From Cellulosimicrobium funkei (GTDB taxonomy: Bacteria; Actinomycetota; Actinomycetes; Actinomycetales; Cellulomonadaceae): a stretch of DNA of 64,000 bases. The position numbers and the translations under genes were made by a program. Location: positions 1 to 64,000 of the forward strand of contig NZ_JNBQ01000006.1 in NCBI RefSeq assembly GCF_001019615.1, written 5' to 3'. Shown in pieces: positions 19,921 through 29,192 of the stretch. Each line of letters begins with the position of its first letter. Positions within the stretch are counted from its first letter, which is position 1. The notes under the pieces were generated by a model that was given only the letters and a program-made list of their open reading frames with translations, was not told the DNA's origin and did not search any database.

Positions 19921-20829
19921 ATGAGCGAGATGCGGGAGGTCGACGTGGAGGGGCGCGCGGAGCTCATGCTCGCGCTGCTCGCGGACGCGCGCCTGCCCAC
20001 CGGCGGGCACACGCAGTCGGCGGGCCTCGAGCCCGCGCTGCGGGCGGGCATGCCCGCTCCGCGCGTGCCCGACTACGTGCGTGCCCGCCTCGCCACGGTC
20101 ACGCGCGTCGAGGCGGCCACGGCGGTCGTCGCACGGCACGTGGCGCTCGCGGCCGGTCCCGGGCCCGACGGCGCCGGATCCGCCCCCGCGGATCGCGCAC
20201 CGTCCGCCAGGGTGCCCGACGGCGTGGCGTCCGCGGCGCGCGACCTCGCCGACACCTGGCTCGCCTGGGCGGCGCGGACGCCGTCGCCCGCGCTCCGCGA
20301 GACGTCGCAGCGGCTCGGCCGCGGCTATCTGCGGCTCCTGCGCCGGCTGTGGGCCGGGCATCCCGCGGTCGCTGCGCTGGACGAGGCCGCGGTGCTCGTC
20401 GCCGACGCGCGCCGCGCCGACGGGATGTCCGACCCGCACGAGGGCGCCACGTCGGCCGCGCCGGCTCCGTCGGGCGCGGGACACGGCGCGGGGGGTCGGG
20501 GTGCGGCGGGCCGCAGGGCGCCGCAGCCCCCGCGACCGGTGGTGCTCGGCGTGACCGCCGCGTGCGCGGGGCTGTCCGCGCTGCAGGTCGCGCGCCTCGT
20601 CGGGTACGAGGACGTGCAGACCGTCGCCGCGGCGACGCTCAAGCTCGAGCCCGTCGATCCCGTCGTCGCGACGGGCTGGGTCGTCGCGGCCCAGCCCGCG
20701 ATCGACGCGCTCGCTCACGACGTCGCCCACCTGACCGACCCCCGCGCGATCCCCGCGCACGGCGCACCGCTCGTCGAGCAGTGGGCCGAGATTCACGCCC
20801 GCACCACCGAGAGGCTGTTCAGTGCCTGA
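19921..20829 (+). CDS. ureF: Urease accessory protein UreF
   Basis: 302 residues. UreF acts with UreD and UreG to load nickel and CO2 into apo-urease. Recognisable segments are [22 protein letters not shown] at the N-terminus, [15 protein letters not shown] in the middle, and [17 protein letters not shown] near the end. It is longer than typical UreF (about 220-240) because of two Ala/Gly/Pro-rich inserts (about residues 78-100 and 165-200). It overlaps ureG by eight bases. Confidence 0.9.
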   Translation: MSEMREVDVEGRAELMLALLADARLPTGGHTQSAGLEPALRAGMPAPRVPDYVRARLATVTRVEAATAVVARHVALAAGPGPDGAGSAPADRAPSARVPDGVASAARDLADTWLAWAARTPSPALRETSQRLGRGYLRLLRRLWAGHPAVAALDEAAVLVADARRADGMSDPHEGATSAAPAPSGAGHGAGGRGAAGRRAPQPPRPVVLGVTAACAGLSALQVARLVGYEDVQTVAAATLKLEPVDPVVATGWVVAAQPAIDALAHDVAHLTDPRAIPAHGAPLVEQWAEIHARTTERLFSA

Positions 20830-21655
20830 CAACCTGCCTGAGAACACTCCCGACAACCGCTCCACCCGCTCCCTGCGACTCGGCGTCGCCGGCCCCGTCG
20901 GCACGGGCAAGAGCTCGCTCATCGCGCTCCTGTGCCGCGAGTTGTCCGGCGTGCTCCAGCTCGGCGTCATCACGAACGACATCTACACCGACGAGGACGC
21001 GCGGTTCCTGCGCTCCGCGGGCGTGCTCGACCCCGAGCGCATCCGCGCGGTCGAGACCGGCGCGTGCCCGCACACCGCGATCCGCGACGACGTGACTGCC
21101 AACCTGCTCGCGGTCGAGGACCTCGAGGAGGACTTCGCGCCGCTCGACGTCGTGCTCGTCGAGTCGGGCGGCGACAACCTCACCGCCACGTTCTCGCCCG
21201 CGCTCGTCGACGCGCAGATCTTCGTGCTCGACGTCGCGGGCGGCGGCGACGTGGCGCGCAAGGGCGGGCCGGGCATCGCCCGGGCCGACCTGCTCGTCGT
21301 CAACAAGACGGACCTCGCGCCCTACGTGGGCGTCGACGTGCCGCGGATGGTCCTCGACGCGACGGCCGCGCGCGACGGCGCCCCGGTGCTCGCCCTCTCG
21401 CGCCTCGACCGCGAGTCGATCGACGCGCTCACCACGTGGGTGCAGACGCTGCTCGCGGCGCACCGCGCGGGCGCGCACGTGCCGCAGGACCCGGGTCCGA
21501 TGGCGCCGCACTTCCACGCCGACGAGGACGGCAACGGCTTCCTCCACACGCACGAGGAGGGCGACGCGTCGCACACCCACGGGCACGACCACCCCCACGC
21601 CGACGAGCACGGCGACGCGGCCACGGAGCCGGTGGCCGCCGTCGGGCGCGACTGA
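20822..21655 (+). CDS. ureG: Urease accessory GTPase UreG with His-rich C-terminal tail
   Basis: 277-residue SIMIBI GTPase that drives nickel insertion. P-loop GPVGTGKSS, the nickel-binding CPH motif in [20 protein letters not shown], and the base-recognition NKTD are all present. The last 60 residues form a tail with about twelve histidines ([27 protein letters not shown]). In proteobacteria such His-rich stretches occur at the N-terminus of UreG or on UreE. No ureE gene is present here, so the tail may store or deliver nickel. GTG start inside the end of ureF. Confidence 0.95.
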   Translation: MPDNLPENTPDNRSTRSLRLGVAGPVGTGKSSLIALLCRELSGVLQLGVITNDIYTDEDARFLRSAGVLDPERIRAVETGACPHTAIRDDVTANLLAVEDLEEDFAPLDVVLVESGGDNLTATFSPALVDAQIFVLDVAGGGDVARKGGPGIARADLLVVNKTDLAPYVGVDVPRMVLDATAARDGAPVLALSRLDRESIDALTTWVQTLLAAHRAGAHVPQDPGPMAPHFHADEDGNGFLHTHEEGDASHTHGHDHPHADEHGDAATEPVAAVGRD

Positions 21656-21675
21656 GGGTCCGCGGCGAGACGCTC

Positions 21676-22653
21676 GTGAACGACGTGACGCGGGTGGGGG
21701 CGTACCGGGACGCGCACAGGGTGCGCTGCGACCTGCGCCCCGGCGCGCTCAGCCCGCGCGTCCTGTCCACGGGGCCGGGCGTGGCCCGGGTCGCGCTCGT
21801 CGCGACGCGCGCCCTGCTCCTCGGGGGCGACCGCGTGCGGGTCGAGGTGCACGTCGGCGAGGGCGTCGAGCTCGAGCTCGTCGAGGTGTCGGGGACCGTC
21901 GCGTACGCCGGGCGGGGCCGGTCGGCCTCGTGGGACGTGGACGTGCGGGTCGACGCCGGCGGGCTCCTCGTGTGGGACGCGCTGCCGTTCGTCGTGGCGG
22001 ACGGGGCCGACGTCGAGCGCACCACGCGCGTGTCGCTCGCGGACGGCGGAGCGCGGCGTGAGCGGGGCGTCGCGCTGCTGCGCGAGACGCTGGTCCTGGG
22101 CCGCTCGGGCGAGGTCGGCGGCCGGCTGCGGTCGCGCACGCGCGTCGACCTGTCGGCACCTGGTGCCGCCTCGACGTCCCGCGGGGTCGGCGGGACCGGT
22201 GAGTCCGCTGCACCGCACGGGTCGGGAACTGCATGGCGGAGCGACCCCGCTCGACCGGAGCACGTGCGCGAGCTCTTCGTCGAGGACCTCGACCTCGACG
22301 ACGACCGCGCCCTGCCCGGGATCCTCGGCGACGCGCGCGTCGTCGACTCGGTGCTGTGCCTCGGGACGCGCCCGCCGGCCCCGCTCGTCGCGCTCGCGGC
22401 GGACCGGCCCGTGAGCACCACGCCCGCACCGCTGCGGCTCGACCTCGACGGCCCCGGCGCGATCGGCCGCCACCTCGGCCCGAGCACCCACGACGCCGGG
22501 ATCGACGCCGTCGTGGCGGCCTGGACGACGGCGGTGCGTGCCGCCCGTGGCATCGCTGGTGACCTGCCCGACGACCCGCTGCACTCCCACGCCGCGCCGT
22601 CGGACACCGACCTTCCGGAACCCCGCACCACACTGCTGACGACAGGAGCCTGA
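21676..22653 (+). CDS. ureD: Urease accessory protein UreD (UreH)
   Basis: 325 residues; scaffold that binds urease and recruits UreF and UreG. Segments such as LRPGALSPRVLSTGPGVARVALVATRALLLGGD and RERGVALLRETLVLGRSGEVGG are cut here for length but show the family pattern: GD-V-V-V-V, AYAGR, RETLVLGR. The start is uncertain. GTG at 21676 is used, but the frame is open back to the ureG stop at 21655 and a CTG at about 21652 is possible. It is followed after one base by the nickel-transporter gene. Confidence 0.85.
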   Translation: MNDVTRVGAYRDAHRVRCDLRPGALSPRVLSTGPGVARVALVATRALLLGGDRVRVEVHVGEGVELELVEVSGTVAYAGRGRSASWDVDVRVDAGGLLVWDALPFVVADGADVERTTRVSLADGGARRERGVALLRETLVLGRSGEVGGRLRSRTRVDLSAPGAASTSRGVGGTGESAAPHGSGTAWRSDPARPEHVRELFVEDLDLDDDRALPGILGDARVVDSVLCLGTRPPAPLVALAADRPVSTTPAPLRLDLDGPGAIGRHLGPSTHDAGIDAVVAAWTTAVRAARGIAGDLPDDPLHSHAAPSDTDLPEPRTTLLTTGA

Positions 22654-22654
22654 C

Positions 22655-23701
22655 ATGCACGTCCCCGACCACTTCCTCGACGACCCCACCTCGGCGACGA
22701 CCGCCGTCGTGTCCCTCGCCGCCGTCGGCTACGCCGCGTACCGGGCCCGCGAGGACCTCACCCCGCGCCGCGTCGCGCTCACGGCCGCGACGACCGGGTT
22801 CGTCTTCGCCGTCCAGATGCTCAACTACCCCGTCGCGTCCGGGACGAGCGGCCACCTCATGGGCGGGGCGCTCGCGGCCGCGCTCGTCGGTCCGTGGCTC
22901 GGCGTGCTGTCCGTGACGCTCGTGCTGCTCGTCCAGGCACTCGTCTTCGCCGACGGCGGGCTCACCGCGCTGGGCACGAACGTGCTGCTCATGGCAGTGG
23001 TCGGGACGCTCGTCGGCTGGGCGGCGACGCGCGGGGTGCTGCGCCTGACGCGGGGCCGGGGCGCCGCCGGTGCCGCGGGGGTGGGAGCCCTCGTGAGCGT
23101 GCCCGCCTCGGCTGCGGTGTTCGCGGGGCTCTTCGCCGTCGGCGGGACGGTCCCGGTCCCGGTGGGCGAGCTCGTGGGTCAGATGCTCTCCGTGCACGTG
23201 CTCGTCGGCCTCGGCGAGGCGCTCATCACCGCGGGCGTCGTGGGTCTCGTGCTCGCCGTCGCGCCAGGCGTCGCGGCGATCGAGGGCCCGGCTCGCTCCG
23301 CGGCGAACGGCGCCCTCGTGCCCGACGCCGTGGCCTCGCCCGGTGCGGCGGTCTCGCCGGGTGCGACGTCGCTCGCGGCGGCCCCGGTCGGCGCGGTGCG
23401 GCGTGCGGTGCTCGCGCTCGGGTCGGGCGCGCTGCTCGCCGCGGTCGTCGTGTCGTCGTTCGCCGCAGCGACGCCTGACGGCCTCGAGGCGACGGCCGAG
23501 TCGGTCGGCTTCGCCGACGCGGCGCGCGACCACGCGTTCGCGGGGATGCCGCTCGCCGACTACGGCGAGGTCGGCGGGATCTTCGTCGGCGTCGCGGGCC
23601 TCGTGGGCGTGGCCCTCGTCGTCGCGCTCACGGCCGGGCTCCTCACGGCCGGTCTGCGCGCCACCGCCCGCCGCCGCACGGCGACCGCCCCGGCCGCCTG
23701 A
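22655..23701 (+). CDS. Nickel/cobalt ECF transporter substrate component, NikM/CbiM-like with PDGLE region
   Basis: 348-residue membrane protein. It begins MHVPDHFL, matching the invariant MHIPD-type N-terminus whose amino group and His2 bind the metal. Several membrane segments carry GTSGHLMGGALAAALVGPW. The C-terminal third holds the PDGLE motif (TPDGLEATAES) and a final membrane helix as in the NikN/CbiN part, so both are fused. The start lies one base after the ureD stop, so it belongs to the urease operon and most likely supplies nickel. The ATPase and T component are not here and must come from elsewhere, or the protein works alone. Confidence 0.85.
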   Translation: MHVPDHFLDDPTSATTAVVSLAAVGYAAYRAREDLTPRRVALTAATTGFVFAVQMLNYPVASGTSGHLMGGALAAALVGPWLGVLSVTLVLLVQALVFADGGLTALGTNVLLMAVVGTLVGWAATRGVLRLTRGRGAAGAAGVGALVSVPASAAVFAGLFAVGGTVPVPVGELVGQMLSVHVLVGLGEALITAGVVGLVLAVAPGVAAIEGPARSAANGALVPDAVASPGAAVSPGATSLAAAPVGAVRRAVLALGSGALLAAVVVSSFAAATPDGLEATAESVGFADAARDHAFAGMPLADYGEVGGIFVGVAGLVGVALVVALTAGLLTAGLRATARRRTATAPAA

Positions 23702-23714
23702 CGGTCACCCCTGC

Positions 23715-23798
23715 CGAGGTAGAGCCCTGGTCGCGCGAGGTAGAGCCCTGGTCGCGCGAGGTAGAGCCCTGGTCAGCCGAGGTAGAGCCCTGGTCGGA
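23715..23798 (+). repeat. 21-bp intergenic repeat, cluster D (four units)
   Basis: CGAGGTAGAGCCCTGGT units start at 23715, 23736, 23757 and 23778. They are the best-conserved units in the window. A partial inverted unit (GCAGGGTTCTACCGCG) follows at 23812-23827. They fill the gap between two convergent genes. Confidence 0.92.
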
Positions 23799-23870
23799 GA
23801 GCTGCCCACGAGCAGGGTTCTACCGCGCCGCCCAGGCACCCCCGGTGCGTCGCAGGGCCTCGGCCCTGCG

Positions 23871-24365
23871 CTACCGGACCAACCGGATCTCGACGATCCC
23901 GCCGAAGCGGGCGTCGGCGTGCCGAGGGCCGTCGGGTTCGAACCCGTTGCGCGCGTAGAAGCGTCGTGCGCGGGGGTTGTCCTCGGCCACCCAGACCTGC
24001 GCCGGCCCGGGCGGGACGGCGGCGTCGAGCAAGGCCTGTCCCGCACCCTTGCCGTGGTGCTCGGGCAGCACGTACAGCGAGTACAGCTCGAAGTCCCGCA
24101 CGGGCGCGTGGCCGCCCACGTCCCGCGACGGGCCGCCGATGCCGAACCCGACCACCGCGTCGTCCACCTCCGCGACGACGACCTCGCCGCGGCCGGGCGG
24201 CGCCTCCGGGGCGAGCCAGCGCTCCCACGACGAGGTGCGCTCCTCGAGCGTGGCCGTATTCCAGAAGGTGTCGGGCACGAGGCCGGCGTAGGTCGCGCGC
24301 CACACGGAGTGGTGCACGAGCGCGAGACGCGCGGCGTCGTCGGGCTCGGCAGGTCGGAGCAGCAC
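23871..24365 (-). CDS. GNAT-family N-acetyltransferase
   Basis: 164 residues with the GNAT fold. VLLRPAEPDDAARLALVHHS opens the protein, the acetyl-CoA-binding motif A is LYVLPEHHGKGAGQALL (the usual Q/RxxGxG/A as HHGKGAG), and RRFYARNGFEPDG is motif B. The substrate is unknown. It interrupts the urea cluster on the opposite strand. GTG start with TACGGT at a leaderless distance. Confidence 0.88.
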   Translation of the reverse strand: MLLRPAEPDDAARLALVHHSVWRATYAGLVPDTFWNTATLEERTSSWERWLAPEAPPGRGEVVVAEVDDAVVGFGIGGPSRDVGGHAPVRDFELYSLYVLPEHHGKGAGQALLDAAVPPGPAQVWVAEDNPRARRFYARNGFEPDGPRHADARFGGIVEIRLVR

Positions 24366-24371
24366 GGGACG

Positions 24372-24377
24372 ACCGTA
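24372..24377 (-). promoter_or_regulatory. -10 hexamer of a leaderless promoter (GNAT gene)
   Basis: TACGGT on the minus strand ends six bases before the GTG at 24365. The first unit of repeat cluster E begins five bases further upstream and would cover the -35 region. Confidence 0.45.
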
Positions 24378-24381
24378 GTCG

Positions 24382-24473
24382 CGAGGTAGAGCTCCGGTCC
24401 CGCGAGGTAGAGACGAGGTTCGAGAACGCTCCACGACCAGGGCTCTACCTCGGCGGACCAGGGCTCTACCTCG
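24382..24473. repeat. 21-bp intergenic repeat, cluster E (two direct, two inverted units)
   Basis: Direct units start at 24382 and 24403. Inverted units start at 24436 and 24457. Each pair has 21-bp spacing. Facing units could fold into a long hairpin or bind a dimeric protein. A degenerate unit may continue at 24476-24497. Confidence 0.88.
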
Positions 24474-24509
24474 CGCTACCGGGGTTATCTCTCGGCAGGA
24501 CTCGGGCGC

Positions 24510-24525
24510 GTGACCGGATCGTGAC
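24510..24525 (+). promoter_or_regulatory. GlnR-like box upstream of urtA
   Basis: GTGAC-N6-GTGAC: a perfect first half site (gTnAC) and a 3-of-5 second half (GaAAC) at the exact GlnR spacing of six. A third GTGAC follows at 24529. Suggestive only. Confidence 0.3.
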
Positions 24526-24610
24526 CGTGTGACACGCGCCGTTAACAGGACGGGCAGATCGGCCGAAACACGGCGTCACTAGCGTCGACATCAGTGGGCA
24601 CCACCCCGGG

Positions 24611-24632
24611 CACAGGTACGTATACAGACCTG
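24611..24632. promoter_or_regulatory. Inverted repeat around GTATACA upstream of urtA
   Basis: ACAGGT and ACCTGT arms flank CGTATACAG. GTATACA also lies in the palindrome upstream of ureA (17350-17356). FCD-type GntR regulators often bind TGTATACA-like sites, and such a regulator is encoded at 29996. Confidence 0.35.
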
Positions 24633-24738
24633 TACCCGATGTGCCTGCGGCGAGCGACCGCCTGCTCGGCGGCCGCCGGCCCCCTGCTGAGAAACCTGCG
24701 GAGACCTCCGCTGTGCGAACCTCGCTGAAAGGACTCTC

Positions 24739-26004
24739 GTGACACCTTCACGCGCCACGACCCGTCTCGCCCCGGCCGCCGCTCTCGTCGTCCTCGCGCT
24801 CACGCTCACCGCGTGCGGCGCGAAGACGGAGACCGGCGACGGTGCGGGCGCCGCGACCAGCGCCGCCGAGAGCTGCGTCGACACCTCCGGCGACACCGTC
24901 AAGATCGGCTTCCTCAACTCGCTCTCCGGCACCATGGCGATCTCCGAGCAGACCGTCGCCGACTCGCTCGCCCTCGCCGCCGAGGAGATCAACGCCGACG
25001 GCGGCGTGCTCGGCAAGCAGCTCGAGATCGTCCAGGAGGACGGCCAGTCCGAGCCCACGGTCTTCGCCGAGAAGGCGGAGAAGCTCATCACGAGCGACTG
25101 CGTCGCCGCGGTGTTCGGCGGCTGGACGTCCGCCTCGCGCAAGGCGATGCTCCCGGTCTTCGAGGCGCAGGACTCGCTGCTCTTCTACCCGGTCCAGTAC
25201 GAGGGCCTCGAGTCGTCGCCGAACATCTTCTACACCGGCGCCACGACCAACCAGCAGATCGTCCCCGCGCTCGACTACCTCAAGGAGCAGGGGATCGAGT
25301 CGATCTTCCTCGTCGGCTCCGACTACGTCTTCCCGCGCACGGCGAACAAGATCATCAACGCCTACGCGGAGGCGAACGGCATCGAGGTCCTCGGCGAGGA
25401 GTACGCGCCCCTCGGCCACACCGACTTCTCGACGATCGTCAACAAGGTGAAGTCCGCCGGGGCGGACGCCGTCTTCAACACGCTCAACGGCGACTCCAAC
25501 GTCGCGTTCTTCAAGGAGTACAAGAACGCCGGACTCGGCCCGGACACGATGCCCGTCGTGTCGGTGTCGATCGCCGAGGAGGAGGTCGGCGGCGTCGGTG
25601 TCGAGAACGTCGAGGGCCAGCTCACGGCCTGGAACTACTACCAGACCCTCGACAGCCCGGAGAACACCACGTTCGTCGAGGCGTTCCAGGCGAAGTACGG
25701 CGCCGACCGCGTGACGTCCGACCCGATGGAGGCGGCGTACACGTCGCTCTACCTCTGGAAGGGCATGGTCGAGAAGGCCGAGTCGTTCGACGTCGCCGAC
25801 GTCCAGGAGGCCGCCGACGGCGTCACCTTCGACGCGCCGGAGGGCTCCGTCACCGTGAACGGCGACAACCACCACATCGCCAAGACCGCCCTGATCGGCA
25901 AGATCGGCCCCGACGGCCTCATCTACACCGAGTGGAGCTCGGGCGAGCCGATCGAGCCCGACCCGTACCTCGAGGGCTACGACTGGGCCGAGGGCCTCTC
26001 CTGA
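24739..26004 (+). CDS. urtA: Urea ABC transporter substrate-binding lipoprotein
   Basis: 421 residues. Type II signal peptide with lipobox LTLTAC (Cys at about residue 26), then a periplasmic-binding-protein fold of the branched-chain amino acid/urea class: [65 protein letters not shown], which are urea-binding-protein signatures. GTG start with AAAGGA seven bases upstream. First gene of urtABCDE. Confidence 0.96.
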   Translation: MTPSRATTRLAPAAALVVLALTLTACGAKTETGDGAGAATSAAESCVDTSGDTVKIGFLNSLSGTMAISEQTVADSLALAAEEINADGGVLGKQLEIVQEDGQSEPTVFAEKAEKLITSDCVAAVFGGWTSASRKAMLPVFEAQDSLLFYPVQYEGLESSPNIFYTGATTNQQIVPALDYLKEQGIESIFLVGSDYVFPRTANKIINAYAEANGIEVLGEEYAPLGHTDFSTIVNKVKSAGADAVFNTLNGDSNVAFFKEYKNAGLGPDTMPVVSVSIAEEEVGGVGVENVEGQLTAWNYYQTLDSPENTTFVEAFQAKYGADRVTSDPMEAAYTSLYLWKGMVEKAESFDVADVQEAADGVTFDAPEGSVTVNGDNHHIAKTALIGKIGPDGLIYTEWSSGEPIEPDPYLEGYDWAEGLS

Positions 26005-26042
26005 CGACTTCGTCGCTCCCGACCCGCTGAGTCCGGCGGGGA

Positions 26043-26133
26043 CCGGGGGTGTGCGTGCCGGGTCTACCATCCGCCCGCTCGTTCCTCGCGGGCTTCCGCC
26101 AGTCCCGCCACGACCCGGCACGCACACCCCCGG
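26043..26133. repeat. Dispersed structured hairpin element, copy 1
   Basis: A perfect 22-bp stem (26043-26064 with 26112-26133) encloses a 47-base loop beginning TACCATCCGC and ending CCCGCCAC. Inside the loop GCCCGC and GCGGGC pair around TCGTTCCTC. The loop is almost identical to copy 2, while the stem differs in sequence but stays fully paired. It lies in the 190-base gap between urtA and urtB, so it could also act on readthrough from urtA into the transporter genes. There is no T-run after it. Confidence 0.9.
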
Positions 26134-26194
26134 CCCCCACCTCGGCGGTCACGTCACCCGTCCTGCTACGCACCCACCGGAAGGCACGACGCCC

Positions 26195-27079
26195 ATGGAT
26201 GTGCTGTTCTCGCAGCTCTTCGCGGGGCTGAGCCTCGGCTCGGTCCTGCTCCTCGCCGCCCTCGGGCTGGCGCTCACGTTCGGCCAGATGGGCGTCATCA
26301 ACATGGCGCACGGCGAGTTCATGATGGCGGGCGCCTACACGGCGTTCGTCGTGCAGGGGGTCGTCGGGAACGCCGGCGTCTCGCTGCTCGTGTCGCTGCC
26401 GCTCGGGTTCCTCGTCGGCGGGCTGCTCGGCCTGCTGCTCGAGGCGACGCTCATCCACCGCATGTACAAGCGGCCGCTCGACACGCTCCTCGTCACGTGG
26501 GGCGTCGCGCTCGTCCTCCAGCAGGTCGCGCGCGACGTGTTCGGCGCCCCGAACGTCGACGTGCGCGCCCCGGCCTGGCTGAGCGGCGCCGTCGACCTGT
26601 TCGGGCTCGCCGTCCCCAAGACGCGCGTGTTCATCCTCGCGCTGGCGCTCGTCGCGGTCGTCGCGCTGGCCGTCGTGCTCAAGGTGACGCCGCTCGGGCG
26701 GCGGATCCGCGCCGTCGTGCAGAACCGCGACCTCGCCGAGGCGAGCGGCGTCTCCACGCGGACCACGGACCGCCTGACGTTCTTCATCGGGTCCGGCCTC
26801 GCCGGGATCGCGGGCGTCGCGCTCACGCTCCTCGGGTCGGTCGGCCCGACGCTCGGCACGAGCTACATCGTCGACGCGTTCCTCGTGGTCGTGGCGGGCG
26901 GCATCGGCCAGATCAAGGGCACGGTCATCGCGGCGTTCGCGCTCGGGCTGCTCCAGGCGACCTTCGAGTACTCCACGACGGCGAGCATCGCCAAGGTGCT
27001 CGTGTTCGTCGTCATCGTCGTCTTCCTCCAGGTGCGACCCCAGGGCCTCGTGTCGGTCCGGACGAGGAGCCTCGCATGA
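26195..27079 (+). CDS. urtB: Urea ABC transporter permease UrtB
   Basis: 294-residue membrane protein of the LivH type with about eight membrane helices. LFAGLSLGSVLLLAALGLAL, FGQMGVINMAHGEF and IGQIKGTVIAAF are family hallmarks. AAGG lies about ten bases before the ATG. It is separated from urtA by hairpin copy 1 and overlaps urtC by four bases. Confidence 0.95.
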   Translation: MDVLFSQLFAGLSLGSVLLLAALGLALTFGQMGVINMAHGEFMMAGAYTAFVVQGVVGNAGVSLLVSLPLGFLVGGLLGLLLEATLIHRMYKRPLDTLLVTWGVALVLQQVARDVFGAPNVDVRAPAWLSGAVDLFGLAVPKTRVFILALALVAVVALAVVLKVTPLGRRIRAVVQNRDLAEASGVSTRTTDRLTFFIGSGLAGIAGVALTLLGSVGPTLGTSYIVDAFLVVVAGGIGQIKGTVIAAFALGLLQATFEYSTTASIAKVLVFVVIVVFLQVRPQGLVSVRTRSLA

Positions 27080-28269
27080 GCGCCGTCACGACCGGGGGCA
27101 CGTCCCGGCTCTCCGCCCTGTACCGCTCCTCGCGCGCCCGCGTGATCGTCGGGTTCGCCGTCGCGGCGGTCCTGCTGTTCGCCGTCGCGCCCGCGACGCT
27201 CTCCACGTTCCGCCTCGGTCTGCTCGGCAAGTTCCTGTGCCTCGCGATGGTCGCGGTCGGCATCGGCCTCGCCTGGGGGCGGGGCGGGATGCTCACGCTC
27301 GGGCAGGGCGTGTTCTTCGGCCTCGGCGCCTACATCATGGCGATGCACCTCAAGCTTGCCGACGCCGGGCCGGGCGGGGTGCCGGACTTCATGATGCTCT
27401 ACGGCTCGGGCGAGGTGCCGGGCTGGTGGGAGCCGTTCCGGTCGCCGGTCGTGACGATCCTCGCCATCGCGGTCATACCTGCCGGTCTCGCGGCGCTGCT
27501 CGGGTTCGCTGTCTTCACGCGGCGCGTGCGGGGCGCGTACTTCGCGATCCTGTCGCAGGCGCTCGCGGCGGCGTTCGCGATCCTGCTCGTCGGTCAGCAG
27601 GCGACGACGGGCGGCACCAACGGCCTCAACGGGTTCCGGTCGTTCTTCGGCTACGACCTCGCCGACCCGGTGAACAAGCGCATGGTCTTCTTCATCGCCG
27701 CCGGCGCCCTGCTCGTCATGGTCGCGATCGCGCGCCAGCTCATGGTGTCGCGCTTCGGCGAGCTGCTCGTCGCGGTGCGCGACCAGGAGAACCGCGTCCG
27801 GTTCCTCGGCTACGACCCCGCGAAGGTCAAGGTCGTCGCGTACGCCGTCGCGGCGTTCATGGCCGCGGTGGGCGGCGCGCTGTTCGTCCCGATCGTCGGG
27901 ATCATCTCGCCCGCCGACGTGGGCGTCGTCCCGTCGATCGGGTTCCTCATCGGCGTCGCGATCGGCGGCCGGGCGACGCTCCTCGGCCCGGTGCTCGGGT
28001 CGATCGCCGTGAGCTGGGCGCAGACGAGCCTGTCCGAGACCTTCCCGTCCGGGTGGATCTACGCCCAGGGCGCGCTCTTCATCCTCGTCGTCGCGTTCCT
28101 GCCCGGCGGCCTCGCCGAGCTCTTCACGCGGTGGCGCCGCTCCCGCGGCGGCGCGGTGCCCGACGGCGGCGCCCCCGGCCCGGCCGACGACGGCGCCTCG
28201 GGCGCGCCGGACGACGAGGACGCGACCGCCGTCGACCACGACCCCGCGACCACCGGGAGGACCGCATGA
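27076..28269 (+). CDS. urtC: Urea ABC transporter permease UrtC
   Basis: 397-residue LivM-type permease with about ten membrane helices. GLAWGRGGMLTLGQGVFFGL, QATTGGTNGLNGF and AIGGRATLLGPVLG are typical. The last 40 residues are an acidic, Pro/Gly/Ala-rich cytosolic tail of no known role. ATGA overlaps with both neighbours (27076-27079 and 28266-28269). Confidence 0.95.
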   Translation: MSAVTTGGTSRLSALYRSSRARVIVGFAVAAVLLFAVAPATLSTFRLGLLGKFLCLAMVAVGIGLAWGRGGMLTLGQGVFFGLGAYIMAMHLKLADAGPGGVPDFMMLYGSGEVPGWWEPFRSPVVTILAIAVIPAGLAALLGFAVFTRRVRGAYFAILSQALAAAFAILLVGQQATTGGTNGLNGFRSFFGYDLADPVNKRMVFFIAAGALLVMVAIARQLMVSRFGELLVAVRDQENRVRFLGYDPAKVKVVAYAVAAFMAAVGGALFVPIVGIISPADVGVVPSIGFLIGVAIGGRATLLGPVLGSIAVSWAQTSLSETFPSGWIYAQGALFILVVAFLPGGLAELFTRWRRSRGGAVPDGGAPGPADDGASGAPDDEDATAVDHDPATTGRTA

Positions 28270-29192
28270 CCACGCAACCCACCGGACCGGCGTCGGGCAC
28301 CGGAGAGACCGTGCTCGAGACCGGCGTCGCGGGCGACGGGCTCGACCTCGAGGCCGCGCAGTCCGTCCTCGGCGTCGACGACTCGCGCTTCCGGCACGAC
28401 TACCTCGAGGTGCGCGGCCTGCGGGTCGAGTTCGACGGGTTCGTCGCCGTCCAGGGCGTCGACCTCACCGTCACGGCGGGCGACCTGCGGTTCCTCATCG
28501 GGCCCAACGGCGCGGGCAAGACGACGATCGTGGACGCGATCACGGGTCTCGCCAAGGCGTCGGGTTCCGTGCAGTTCGGCGGCGTCGACCTGCTCGGCAA
28601 GAAGACGCACCGCGTCGCGCGGGCCGGCGTCGGGCGCACGTTCCAGACGGCGAGCGTGTTCGAGGAGCTCAGCGTGCTCCAGAATCTCGACATCGCCGCG
28701 GGTGCGGGGCGCGGGCCGCTCACGCTCCTGCGACGTCGTACGTCGACGCCCGAGTCCGTCGAGCAGGCGCTCGAGACCGTCGGGCTCGCGCACCTGCGCG
28801 ACGTCCAGGCCGGGATCCTCGCGCACGGGCAGAAGCAGTGGCTCGAGATCGGGATGCTGCTCGTCCAGGACGCCCGGCTGCTGCTGCTCGACGAGCCCGT
28901 CGCGGGCATGAGCCAGTCCGAGCGCGAGCAGACCGGCGAGCTGCTCCAGCGCATCGGCGCCCAGCGGACGGTCGTCGTCGTCGAGCACGACATGGAGTTC
29001 CTCCGGGCCTTCGCGAGCTCCGTGACCGTGCTGCACCTGGGCCAGGTGCTCGCCGAAGGCACGTACGCCGAGGTCCAGGCCGACCCGCGCGTGCAGGAGG
29101 TCTACCTCGGCAGCGCAGGCGCGACCCGCGGTGCCCGGCGACGGGGCACGGCGCCCACGTCGGCCACGACGACCGACGAGAAGGAGGCGTGA
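28266..29192 (+). CDS. urtD: Urea ABC transporter ATPase UrtD
   Basis: 308-residue LivG-type ATPase. Walker A GPNGAGKTT and Walker B LLLLDEPVAGMS are intact. The signature region is the degenerate LAHGQKQWLEIGMLL found in UrtD rather than LSGGQ. An N-terminal extension of about 40 residues and a 25-residue C-terminal tail lie outside the domain. The stop shares one base with the urtE start (TGATG). Confidence 0.94.
   Translation: MTTQPTGPASGTGETVLETGVAGDGLDLEAAQSVLGVDDSRFRHDYLEVRGLRVEFDGFVAVQGVDLTVTAGDLRFLIGPNGAGKTTIVDAITGLAKASGSVQFGGVDLLGKKTHRVARAGVGRTFQTASVFEELSVLQNLDIAAGAGRGPLTLLRRRTSTPESVEQALETVGLAHLRDVQAGILAHGQKQWLEIGMLLVQDARLLLLDEPVAGMSQSEREQTGELLQRIGAQRTVVVVEHDMEFLRAFASSVTVLHLGQVLAEGTYAEVQADPRVQEVYLGSAGATRGARRRGTAPTSATTTDEKEA

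Larger units (their letters stand above)
24474..24738. other. Upstream region of urtA
   Basis: About 265 bases without a gene. It holds three GTGAC sequences (24510, 24521, 24529), an ACAGGT...ACCTGT inverted repeat around GTATACA (24611-24632), and a small hairpin (GCGGA-GACC-TCCGC) shortly before the urtA ribosome binding site. Confidence 0.5.

Noticed and set aside
17482-20982. A 1166-codon open frame on the minus strand opposite ureABCFG
   Set aside because: Shadow of the urease genes; no domain, biased composition.
26043-26133. Hairpin copy 1 as an ordinary terminator
   Set aside because: It lacks a T-run, has a conserved 47-base loop, and lies between genes of one transporter operon. 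A terminator or attenuator effect is not excluded, but it does not explain the conserved loop and covariation.
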